Part shown: one piece after another, positions 1 through 6,209 of the stretch
Layout: each line of letters begins with the position of its first letter
Position numbering within the stretch: position 1 is the stretch's first letter
Assembly: GCA_006227965.1 (NCBI GenBank)
Contig: SBFL01000356.1
Coordinates: 1-6,209 of the forward strand
Length of the DNA: 6,209 nt
Direction: 5' to 3'
Source of the DNA: Bacteroidota bacterium
GTDB lineage: Bacteria; Bacteroidota; Bacteroidia; Flavobacteriales; Flavobacteriaceae
The notes under the pieces: generated by a model
Database searches by the model: none
What the model was told of the DNA's origin: nothing
The model's input: the letters and a program-made list of their open reading frames with translations, nothing else
Made by a program: the position numbers and the translations under genes

Positions 1-533
1 CATCCATTCTTGCGTACCAGGCTCATAAAAGGGATGTAGTTGCAGGAAATCCAGATCCATTCGCAAAATTCCTCGTAGTCAAAATCATTGATGGATTTAT
101 ATTCCACCTGGTTCAGGGAAAGGTTGGAAACAGTTACCAGGATATCTATCGGACCTCGGCGGAGGGCTTCGAATTCGTCCCTTTTAAGGGTGTTGCGGAT
201 CAATGCATGCAGGTTGTGACTCTCCCCGAAGGTCTTGCTCCCCCTGAGCAGGTTCTTAAGGACGCTCCAGTGATTGATCCCAATGGTTGCAGCCCCGTAC
301 TTTCGGTGGATCGTAAACGGGCAGTTGCTGAAAATGCTTTGCTGGTTTACCGAGGTGTATACCTTCCGGATCTTCTCGATCTCCTGAAGGGCCAGGTGGG
401 AGATCAGAAGGCTGCCCGTAGAGGTTCCCAGCAAGAGGTCGTAGGTAAATTTTTTCTCCTGCATCAGATACTGAGCAACCCCGCCTGCGAATGCGCCTTT
501 ACTGCCGCCTCCTGATATTACCAGTGCCCTCAT
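1..533 (-). CDS. Patatin-like phospholipase family protein (3' part cut off by the window edge)
   Basis: Only the first 177 codons are present; the gene continues past position 1. The N-terminus has the patatin oxyanion-hole motif GGGSKG (residues 8-13) and the nucleophile elbow GTSTGS (residues 36-41), which makes Ser38 the likely catalytic serine. Patatins are Ser-Asp dyad acyl hydrolases that cleave ester bonds in phospholipids or other lipids. The catalytic Asp (DGG/DGA motif) is not visible and should lie just beyond the edge, because the last readable residues (IPFMSLVRKNG, 167-177) resemble the stretch that normally precedes it. No signal peptide is seen at the N-terminus, so a cytoplasmic or membrane-associated protein is expected. 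The start ATG at 533-531 overlaps the stop of the upstream M1 peptidase gene (shared ATGA), and the motif position six residues in fixes this start. No Shine-Dalgarno is evident, so translation probably depends on coupling. The exact substrate cannot be told from sequence. Confidence 0.93.
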   Translation of the reverse strand, partial: MRALVISGGGSKGAFAGGVAQYLMQEKKFTYDLLLGTSTGSLLISHLALQEIEKIRKVYTSVNQQSIFSNCPFTIHRKYGAATIGINHWSVLKNLLRGSKTFGESHNLHALIRNTLKRDEFEALRRGPIDILVTVSNLSLNQVEYKSINDFDYEEFCEWIWISCNYIPFMSLVRKNG

Positions 534-2620
534 AACGCTTTTATTTTATCGTGCAGATAGGGATACTCTTCCCGGGGGAAGTCTTTAGACAGTCCATTCC
601 ACATTTTCGGGTCTGGCCGCTCTTCCATCAGGGCCTCCAGCAGCCGTCTTGCAAACCTTTTGAACTGCCAGGTGTGGTGCTCTGTGGCCTGCATCAGATC
701 CCGGAGATTCACCTCACTGAGGGCGCCTACTTCCCTGAGCATTGAAAATGCATTCTCCCGGACCTCCCAGGAATAGGACGAAGCCGTAGTCCGTTGCAGG
801 TTGTTCAAATACACCTGTTTCATTTGCCGATCCCCATATCCCTCTGTGAATACTGCCAGCAGCCACCAGAGCTGCCGCAACCGCATTTGGGTCAGGCTCC
901 CGTTCTTGGAGACCTGGTCCAGGTAGCTCTTCCTGCTCCCCGGAGATGCCACCCACAGCCGAAACAGGGAGGCCTCCCTCAAATCATAGCTGGGAGCGTC
1001 AAGCCATGCCTCCACCATTGGGATCATCCAGTCTTCAAGGGTTTCCGTTGATTCCAGAAACGCCTTTTGAACTGGCAGGGTGCCTTCCCGGCATACGCCT
1101 TCAAGGAAGGCAGGGGTCAGGACAGGCCGGAAGGTCTTCAGCACATGCGCCCTGTACTGCGGACTGGCATATTCTTTCCAGGCACTTTCTACGGCCACAG
1201 CATCGACTGCCAACCCCTCCTTTCGGGCTTCACGCAACTTCAGATACCGGTTTACCGGTTCAGACGAACCTCTGAGATAAGCCATTGCCAGGTCCATGGG
1301 GAAATCCCGGGCCTCCAGCCAGGTCTTGTAGAATGCTTCCAGGGATTTTCCGGATACATTTTCAACTATCTGCAGAAAATCGGTTACAGTGGCATTGGAA
1401 TAGGAATGTTCCAGGAGGAATTTTTTCACCCCTTCTTTAAAATCCGATTTGCCAACCTCCTCCCTGAGCAGGTAGAGGGCCCAGGCCCCTTTTTCATAAA
1501 AGGTAAGGCTGCCGGCACCCGGGTCGAGAAGGGATTCCCCTTTTCCCGAAACATCCATATCCTCCAGAGCCCTGGCCGTATCATACAGCTTCCAGCAGAT
1601 CAGATCAGCGCCCAGCAGATAGCTTTCGGCCTGATAGGCATAAAATGTGGCGAAGCCTTCGTGAAGCCAATGCTCTGAGGCACTGGTTTCAGTAACCATG
1701 TTACCAAACCACTGGTGGGCCAGTTCATGCGCATTCACATTGATGTAGTTGGCGTCGTTGAACCCGATGGAATCCACCAGATACTGGTCTGAAAAAAAAG
1801 TGGCCCCGGTATTTTCCATCCCCGCATAGAGGAAATCCCTGACCGGCACCTGTTTGTAATCCCCCCAGGGATACGGGATGCCGATTTCCGTTTCGAGGAA
1901 GTCAAAGAGCTCTGCGGTGTAACGGTACGTCCAGGGTGCCTTTTCAATTTCCCCACTGGGATAGTAGCCCTTCAGAGGCACCCCGGAACCCGATTCCAAT
2001 GAAAGCGCATCAAATTGGCCTATGGCAAAGGCAAGAAGGTAACTGCTCATGGGCCTATCCATATCAAATACCCATCGGTTGCTGGCCCCCTCCCGGGAAT
2101 TTTCAATCAACAGGCCGTTGGCAATCACCTGGTACCCGGGTTCAAATAAGACCGTTATATCGAATTCCACCTTCTCTTCCATCTGGTCTACTACCGGGAC
2201 CCAGTGACTGCTGCCCTTCCCCTGTCCCTGGGTCCAGATTTGCTCATTCCCCTGAAGGGAATCCTTCCACCCCAAAAAATAGACACCCTGCCGGGGAGTA
2301 GCACGGTAGGCAATGTACAGTTCATGTTTCCCTGCCTTATGAGGCGCCTTCACGATGAGTCTGCTGGAAGTAGTGCTAAAAGCGGCCGGTTTGCCATCGA
2401 GTTCTACGCTGCTGAATTCCATATTGTGGGCATCCAGGTAAAGACTGTCCGGACTTCCTGTATTCTGGAACTGATAACGAACCGTTCCCCCGACGCTCCC
2501 TGTTTCAGGATCCGGAGCGATACGGATAAGGGCATGGAGAAAATCATATTCTGCAGGCTGGCCCGAACTCCGCAATGGGAGGATCAAAATGAAAAAAAGC
2601 GGTAAAACTTTTACAGTCAT
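530..2620 (-). CDS. Exported M1-family zinc aminopeptidase
   Basis: The 696-residue protein starts with a hydrophobic signal peptide (residues about 4-16, likely cleaved near SSG-QP at 18-22), so it should act in the periplasm or outside the cell. No lipobox cysteine is present. Residues about 25-210 form the M1 N-terminal beta domain, with the TQGQ substrate-binding strand at 130-133. The catalytic domain has the GMEN exopeptidase motif at 267-270 (Glu269 binds the substrate amino group), the zinc motif HELAH at 298-302 with general base Glu299, third zinc ligand Glu321 exactly 18 residues after His302, and YEKG at 375-378, whose Tyr375 matches the transition-state tyrosine of the family. 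All catalytic residues are present, so it is probably active in removing N-terminal amino acids from peptides. Residues about 450-696 look mostly helical, as expected for a HEAT-like C-terminal domain. A minus-strand AGGA (2629-2626) lies 5 nt before the ATG. It is first in a pair with the patatin gene. Substrate preference is unknown. Confidence 0.96.
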   Translation of the reverse strand: MTVKVLPLFFILILPLRSSGQPAEYDFLHALIRIAPDPETGSVGGTVRYQFQNTGSPDSLYLDAHNMEFSSVELDGKPAAFSTTSSRLIVKAPHKAGKHELYIAYRATPRQGVYFLGWKDSLQGNEQIWTQGQGKGSSHWVPVVDQMEEKVEFDITVLFEPGYQVIANGLLIENSREGASNRWVFDMDRPMSSYLLAFAIGQFDALSLESGSGVPLKGYYPSGEIEKAPWTYRYTAELFDFLETEIGIPYPWGDYKQVPVRDFLYAGMENTGATFFSDQYLVDSIGFNDANYINVNAHELAHQWFGNMVTETSASEHWLHEGFATFYAYQAESYLLGADLICWKLYDTARALEDMDVSGKGESLLDPGAGSLTFYEKGAWALYLLREEVGKSDFKEGVKKFLLEHSYSNATVTDFLQIVENVSGKSLEAFYKTWLEARDFPMDLAMAYLRGSSEPVNRYLKLREARKEGLAVDAVAVESAWKEYASPQYRAHVLKTFRPVLTPAFLEGVCREGTLPVQKAFLESTETLEDWMIPMVEAWLDAPSYDLREASLFRLWVASPGSRKSYLDQVSKNGSLTQMRLRQLWWLLAVFTEGYGDRQMKQVYLNNLQRTTASSYSWEVRENAFSMLREVGALSEVNLRDLMQATEHHTWQFKRFARRLLEALMEERPDPKMWNGLSKDFPREEYPYLHDKIKAL

Positions 2621-2646
2621 TATATTCCTAAAGCTACACTTCTTAC

Positions 2647-2678
2647 CAAATTTAAGGTTTTACCGGGTTGCACTTCAA
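2647..2678 (-). promoter_or_regulatory. Bacteroidetes-type promoter for the M1 peptidase / patatin pair
   Basis: Reading the minus strand, TTG (2678-2676) is followed after 21 nt by TAAATTTG (2654-2647). This is a perfect match to the TAnnTTTG -7 element of the Bacteroidetes primary sigma factor, and the spacing falls in the range described for flavobacteria. Transcription would start near 2640, giving a 5' leader of about 20 nt that contains an AGGA 5 nt before the ATG at 2620. The motif match and position are seen directly; activity is inferred. Confidence 0.6.
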
Positions 2679-2698
2679 GGTGGGAAGGTGTAATTTAG
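2668..2698 (+). promoter_or_regulatory. Weak candidate promoter for recG
   Basis: On the plus strand, TTG (2668-2670) and TAATTTAG (2691-2698, one mismatch to TAnnTTTG) are separated by 20 nt. The -7-like box ends only 4 nt before the recG ATG at 2703, so a start site at the usual distance would fall on the start codon and give a leaderless mRNA. A GGGAAGG at 2682-2688 is too far from the ATG (14 nt) for a normal ribosome binding site. Either the transcript is leaderless or the real promoter is elsewhere, so this call is tentative. Confidence 0.22.
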
Positions 2699-2702
2699 AC
2701 CG

Positions 2703-4808
2703 ATGCATCCCAACGCGCTCCAAACGCCGGTCACGTATCTAAAAGGGGTTGGCCCCGGAAGGGCCGCCCTACTTGGCCGTGAATTGGGGATCGACACCTA
2801 CCAGGACCTGCTCTACCATTTCCCCAACCGCTATATCGATAAATCCAGGTTTTACAAAATCCATGAATTGGAGCGAAGCAACGCTGATGTGCAGATAATC
2901 GGTAGGATCGTACACCTGAAATCAGTGGAACAGAAAAGAGGGCAACGCCTGGTGGCGACATTTGCTGATGATACGGGGGAAATGGAACTGGTCTGGTTCA
3001 GAGGACAAAAATGGATCCAGGATCGGTTAAAGATCAATGAGCCCTATGTGATTTTTGGAAAGGCAAACTGGTTTAACGGAAAATTCTCCATGCCCCATCC
3101 GGAAATGGAATTGCTGAGCCGGTTTCAGCAGCAAAAAAGGATCCGAATGCAGCCGGTCTATCCCTCCACGGAAAAATTGGGGCAGCGGGGGGTGACCAAC
3201 CGCCTGATAGCCCAATGGATCTACAAACTACTGGAGGAAATATCCGCGCAAATCCCCGAGACGCTGCCGGCGATCCTGATGGAAGAACTCCACCTGCCGG
3301 GCAAACGGGAGGCCCTGCAGCAGGTACACTTCCCCGATTCACAGAATGCCCTTGCACGGGCCAGATTCCGGTTAAAGTTCGAGGAACTCTTTTATATACA
3401 GCTCGCGTTGCTCACCAAAAAGCTCCAGCGAAAAAATCGCATCAAAGGACATGTATTCGGTGTGGTGGGAGAACAGTTTACCCGGTTCTATGAGCATTTC
3501 CTGCCCTTTGAACTTACCACGGCTCAGAAACGGGTCCTGAAAGAAATCCGTGCAGACCTTGGGAGTCATGCCCAGATGAACAGGCTGCTGCAGGGGGATG
3601 TGGGGTCCGGCAAGACCATAGTGGCTGTAATGGCCATGTTGCTCGCCATAGATAACGGCTTCCAGGCATGCCTTGTGGCGCCCACGGAGATCCTCGCACA
3701 ACAGCACTACCAGTCTGTCAGGGAGTTGATGGACCCTATGGGCATTGAAGTGGCCCTTCTGACCGGGTCTGTCAGGGCAAAGGACCGAAAACCCATACAC
3801 GAACGACTGCGGGAGGGAGCCCTGCCGATTCTGGTCGGTACACATGCGGTACTGGAGGAGAAGGTCCGGTTCGCCAACCTTGGCCTGGCCATCATTGACG
3901 AACAGCACCGTTTTGGGGTTGCTCAGCGCGCCAAGATGTGGAAGAAAAACCAAACCCCTCCCCATATCCTGGTCATGACGGCCACCCCGATCCCGCGTAC
4001 CCTGGCAATGAGTTTGTACGGGGACCTGGACATCAGCGTGATCGATCAGCTCCCGCCAGGCAGAAAACCCGTGCGTACTGTACACCGAAGGGACTCAGAC
4101 CGGCTCCGTGTCTTTGCCTTCCTAAGGGAACAAATCGGCCTGGGCCGACAGGTGTATATCGTCTATCCCCTGATACAGGAATCGGAAGCCCTGGATTACA
4201 AAGATCTGATGGATGGATATGAAAGCATTACCAGGGAATTTCCGCCTCCAGAATATCAGGTGTCCATTGTGCACGGAAAAATGAAACCTGAGGACAAGGA
4301 GTTTGAAATGAAACGCTTTGCAGAGGGAAAGACCCAGATCATGGTAGCCACAACGGTAATTGAGGTTGGGGTTAACGTTCCGAATGCTTCTGTGATGGTC
4401 ATTGAAAGTGCTGAACGGTTCGGCCTCTCACAGCTGCACCAGCTTAGGGGCCGGGTGGGCCGGGGGGCGGAACAGAGTTTTTGCATCCTGATGAGCAGTT
4501 CCAGGCTTTCCGAAGATGGTAAAACAAGGCTGCAGACCATGGTCAGCACCAATGATGGTTTTGAAATAGCTGAAACAGACCTGAAACTCAGAGGCCCCGG
4601 GAACCTGATGGGTACCCAGCAGAGTGGGTTGCTGGCACTTAAGATCGCCGATGTGGTTCGAGACAAGGATATCCTGCAAACAGCCAGGTACCACGCGCGG
4701 AAATTACTCGACAGGGACCCTGCTCTTTCCCTTGAGGAACATCAGATGATACGTGATAAAATAAGGCGAATGGACATCTTCAGAAATATCTGGGATTACA
4801 TCAGTTGA
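2703..4808 (+). CDS. recG: ATP-dependent DNA helicase RecG
   Basis: RecG is a monomeric superfamily 2 double-strand DNA translocase that reverses stalled replication forks and processes Holliday junctions and R-loops, using ATP. This 701-residue protein is full length for the family. The N-terminal part (1-about 140) carries the helix-hairpin-helix-like KGVGPGR (14-20) and the OB-fold wedge domain (about 62-140) that splits the fork. Helicase motifs follow in order: Walker A GDVGSGKT (298-305), Ia APTEILAQQ (326-334), Walker B box DEQH (399-402), [11 protein letters not shown] (426-433), V and VI from about 549 to 588 ending in QLRGRVGRG (580-588). The family-specific TRG translocation segment is clear at 625-642 ([12 protein letters not shown]). 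The ATG at 2703 puts the conserved [13 protein letters not shown] stretch right at the N-terminus, as in relatives. The gene stands alone: it diverges from the peptidase gene and is followed by a terminator-like hairpin. Nothing suggests loss of function. Confidence 0.98.
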   Translation: MHPNALQTPVTYLKGVGPGRAALLGRELGIDTYQDLLYHFPNRYIDKSRFYKIHELERSNADVQIIGRIVHLKSVEQKRGQRLVATFADDTGEMELVWFRGQKWIQDRLKINEPYVIFGKANWFNGKFSMPHPEMELLSRFQQQKRIRMQPVYPSTEKLGQRGVTNRLIAQWIYKLLEEISAQIPETLPAILMEELHLPGKREALQQVHFPDSQNALARARFRLKFEELFYIQLALLTKKLQRKNRIKGHVFGVVGEQFTRFYEHFLPFELTTAQKRVLKEIRADLGSHAQMNRLLQGDVGSGKTIVAVMAMLLAIDNGFQACLVAPTEILAQQHYQSVRELMDPMGIEVALLTGSVRAKDRKPIHERLREGALPILVGTHAVLEEKVRFANLGLAIIDEQHRFGVAQRAKMWKKNQTPPHILVMTATPIPRTLAMSLYGDLDISVIDQLPPGRKPVRTVHRRDSDRLRVFAFLREQIGLGRQVYIVYPLIQESEALDYKDLMDGYESITREFPPPEYQVSIVHGKMKPEDKEFEMKRFAEGKTQIMVATTVIEVGVNVPNASVMVIESAERFGLSQLHQLRGRVGRGAEQSFCILMSSSRLSEDGKTRLQTMVSTNDGFEIAETDLKLRGPGNLMGTQQSGLLALKIADVVRDKDILQTARYHARKLLDRDPALSLEEHQMIRDKIRRMDIFRNIWDYIS

Positions 4809-4851
4809 CCATATACTTGCCCGGCATCATCAAGTCCTCTTCTTTGCCAGT

Positions 4852-4871
4852 GCCCTGCCAGCAGGGCTTTT
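4852..4871 (+). terminator. Probable Rho-independent terminator of recG
   Basis: GCCCTG (4852-4857) pairs perfectly with CAGGGC (4862-4867) around the loop CCAG, and the hairpin is followed at once by TTTT (4868-4871). It lies 43 nt after the recG stop codon and 159 nt before leuC. The stem is short (6 bp) but all G-C except one pair. A second copy of the 3' arm, CAGGGC, occurs at 4872-4877. There is no A-run on the 5' side, so termination is predicted for the plus strand only. Confidence 0.62.
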
Positions 4872-4898
4872 CAGGGCTGCTTTGGATCAGATTGTTTC

Positions 4899-4935
4899 CC
4901 AAATACGCCGGCAGCCGCCAGAGGCTTCTATTTGG
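4899..4935. repeat. Inverted repeat in the recG-leuC intergenic region
   Basis: CCAAATA (4899-4905) and TATTTGG (4929-4935) are perfect 7-bp inverted arms. Inside them, AGCC (4913-4916) can pair with GGCT (4923-4926), so the 37-nt segment could fold into a two-part hairpin. No T-run follows, so it is not a typical terminator. It lies about 27 bp upstream of the candidate leuC promoter, where it could be a protein-binding dyad or a structure at the 3' end of recG transcripts. The repeat is seen directly; any role is unknown. Confidence 0.4.
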
Positions 4936-4961
4936 ACATCGTAATTTCGGCCCCGGAAACT

Positions 4962-4991
4962 TTTGCCAAAGCAGGTGCCTGAGTACTTTTA
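4962..4991 (+). promoter_or_regulatory. Candidate leuC promoter
   Basis: TTTG (4962-4965) is followed after 18 nt by TACTTTTA (4984-4991), a one-mismatch version of the Bacteroidetes -7 element TAnnTTTG. Transcription would start near 4998, giving an A-rich leader of about 33 nt before the ATG at 5031, with no Shine-Dalgarno, which is common in this phylum. The spacer contains the short dyad CAGG-TG-CCTG (4972-4981). A promoter is expected here because of the terminator-like hairpin upstream, but the match is imperfect. Confidence 0.42.
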
Positions 4992-5030
4992 CGGGTTGAA
5001 AAACAATCCTGAAAAACATAAAATCGAACC

Positions 5031-6209
5031 ATGAGCAAGACCCTCTTTGACAAAGTCTGGGATTCCCATGTAGTCCGAAGCATTCACAATGGCCCGGATG
5101 TCCTTTTCATAGACAGGCATCTGGTGCATGAAGTCACGAGTCCTGTTGCCTTTCTTGGGCTGAAAAAACGCAGTATACCGGTGCTGTATCCGGAACGTAC
5201 CTTCGCCACGGCAGACCACAATACCCCAACCAGGAACCAGCACCTGCCTGTTACAGACCCGCTTTCTGCCAACCAGCTCAGGGCCCTTGAAGAAAACGCC
5301 AAAGAGCACGGAATCCCCTACTGGGGCCTAGGGCATGAAAAAAACGGGATCGTGCACGTGATCGGGCCGGAAAACGGCATTACCCTCCCGGGGGCAACCA
5401 TTGTTTGTGGGGATTCCCACACCTCCACCCACGGGGCTTTTGGGGCCATTGCTTTCGGTATTGGTACTTCAGAAGTGGAAATGGTACTGGCATCTCAGTG
5501 CATCATGCAGCCAAAGCCCAAAAGCATGCGGATTACCATAGACGGGAAGCTAAATGAAGGGGTCACCCCCAAAGATGTGGCCCTGTATATCATATCCCGG
5601 CTCTCCACGTCCGGAGCTACGGGATATTTCGTGGAATATGCCGGCGAGGTCTTCAGGAACATGTCCATGGAAGGCCGAATGACCGTATGCAACCTTAGTA
5701 TCGAAATGGGTGCCCGCGGCGGTATGATTGCCCCGGATGCCAAAACCTTTTCCTATGTGAAGGGGCGGGAATACGCACCTGAAGGAGCTGCATGGAACAA
5801 GGCAATGGAATATTGGGATTCCCTGAATTCGGATCCGGACGCCACCTTTGACCGGGAGGTCACCTTTGACGGAGCAGAAATAGAACCCATGATCACCTAC
5901 GGAACCAACCCGGGGATGGGTGTCGGAATCTCGGGGGCCATCCCGAAGGCACAGGATGTGGAGGGCGCGGCTGCCACCTACCAGAAATCCCTGCAATACA
6001 TGGATTTCCACGAAGGGGAGTCAATGCTCGGCAAGAAAATAGATTTTGTCTTCCTGGGAAGTTGCACCAACGGGCGAATTGAAGATTTCAGGGCCTTTGC
6101 CAGCCTCATTAGGGGTCGGAAAAAAGCGCCTCACGTAACAGCCTGGCTGGTACCCGGTTCCCATAAGGTAGAAACGGCTATAAAAGAGGAAGGCATTCTG
6201 GATATCCTC
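5031..6209 (+). CDS. leuC: 3-isopropylmalate dehydratase large subunit (C-terminus cut off by the window edge)
   Basis: LeuC with LeuD forms the [4Fe-4S] isomerase that converts 2-isopropylmalate to 3-isopropylmalate in cytoplasmic leucine biosynthesis. The 393 codons present are open to the last base; the family is usually about 465-470 residues, so roughly 75 are missing. Visible aconitase-superfamily signatures are TADHNTPT (60-67), GIVHVIGPE (106-114), [14 protein letters not shown] (126-139), [12 protein letters not shown] (145-156) and GSCTNGR (343-349). Cys345 is the first iron-sulfur ligand; the CxxC pair supplying the other two lies beyond the window. LeuC rather than aconitase or homoaconitase is chosen from the short N-terminus ([13 protein letters not shown]), the [14 protein letters not shown] version of the signature and the overall size. 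The ATG at 5031 gives the standard LeuC start; upstream is A-rich with no Shine-Dalgarno. leuD, then probably leuA or leuB, is expected downstream. No defect is seen. Confidence 0.98.
   Translation, partial: MSKTLFDKVWDSHVVRSIHNGPDVLFIDRHLVHEVTSPVAFLGLKKRSIPVLYPERTFATADHNTPTRNQHLPVTDPLSANQLRALEENAKEHGIPYWGLGHEKNGIVHVIGPENGITLPGATIVCGDSHTSTHGAFGAIAFGIGTSEVEMVLASQCIMQPKPKSMRITIDGKLNEGVTPKDVALYIISRLSTSGATGYFVEYAGEVFRNMSMEGRMTVCNLSIEMGARGGMIAPDAKTFSYVKGREYAPEGAAWNKAMEYWDSLNSDPDATFDREVTFDGAEIEPMITYGTNPGMGVGISGAIPKAQDVEGAAATYQKSLQYMDFHEGESMLGKKIDFVFLGSCTNGRIEDFRAFASLIRGRKKAPHVTAWLVPGSHKVETAIKEEGILDIL

Noticed and set aside
207..515. 102-codon plus-strand open frame near the left edge
   Set aside because: It is antisense to the patatin-like gene, whose GGGSKG and GTSTGS motifs show that the minus strand is the coding strand.
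8..533. Lys instead of the common Arg in the patatin oxyanion motif (GGGSKG)
   Set aside because: From general knowledge of the family, GGGxKG variants are common in bacterial patatins, so this is not an unusual active site.
1067..1678. 203-codon plus-strand open frame antisense to the M1 peptidase, with other overlapping frames nearby
   Set aside because: It lies opposite the conserved peptidase catalytic and C-terminal coding sequence. Its composition is rich in G, P, F and Q with no motif, so it is a shadow of the real gene.
3372..4085. Long open frame (237 codons) on the minus strand inside recG
   Set aside because: It is fully antisense to the conserved helicase core of recG. Its translation has no recognisable domain and looks like a frame shadow in GC-rich coding DNA.
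4942..4949. TAATTTCG as an alternative -7 box for leuC
   Set aside because: The only nearby TTTG (4931-4934) is just 7 nt upstream, and no TTG lies at the right distance. The pair at 4962-4991 fits better.
4805..4999. 64-codon plus-strand open frame starting with TTG, overlapping the recG stop and covering most of the recG-leuC gap
   Set aside because: It has no ATG and no ribosome binding site, runs through the terminator hairpin and candidate promoter, and has no recognisable motif. Treated as non-coding.
4989..5309. 106-codon minus-strand open frame over the start of leuC
   Set aside because: It is antisense to the conserved LeuC N-terminus with no homology signal by eye.
1..6209. Possibility of a new defence, mobile or biosynthetic system
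   Set aside because: All coding space is explained by two accessory metabolic enzymes and two core genes (recG, leuC). No transposase, integrase, toxin-antitoxin pair, repeat array or unexplained conserved ORF is present.

Overview
This window looks like an ordinary chromosomal segment from a member of the Bacteroidota, most likely a flavobacterium. The evidence is threefold: RecG and LeuC have the typical Bacteroidetes style, starts generally lack strong Shine-Dalgarno sequences, and the best promoter candidate matches the TTG / TAnnTTTG consensus used by the primary sigma factor of that phylum. Base composition is fairly GC-rich for the group by eye (I did not compute it), which would fit a GC-rich flavobacterium such as a Robiginitalea-like organism. 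That genus guess is inference only.

Layout. On the minus strand, reading leftward from about 2650, an exported M1-family zinc aminopeptidase (530-2620) is followed by a patatin-like phospholipase (start at 533, running off the left edge). The two genes share an ATGA stop/start overlap, so they form a translationally coupled pair. An 82-bp divergent intergenic region (2621-2702) carries a good Bacteroidetes-type promoter for the minus-strand pair and perhaps a weaker one for the plus strand. On the plus strand lies recG (2703-4808), the ATP-dependent branched-DNA helicase, complete with all its motifs. A 222-bp intergenic region (4809-5030) holds a hairpin with a T-run (probable recG terminator), a second inverted repeat and a candidate promoter. 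Then comes leuC (5031 to the right edge), the large subunit of 3-isopropylmalate dehydratase, truncated by the window end before its last two Fe-S ligands.

Functionally these are three independent units: an envelope peptidase/lipase pair, a replication-fork repair helicase, and the start of what is probably a leucine biosynthesis operon (leuD would be expected next, outside the window). I found no mobile element, CRISPR array, tRNA or rRNA gene, phage gene, frameshift or pseudogene. I found no credible undescribed system either. The points worth a second look are small regulatory ones in the two intergenic regions and the ATGA coupling.
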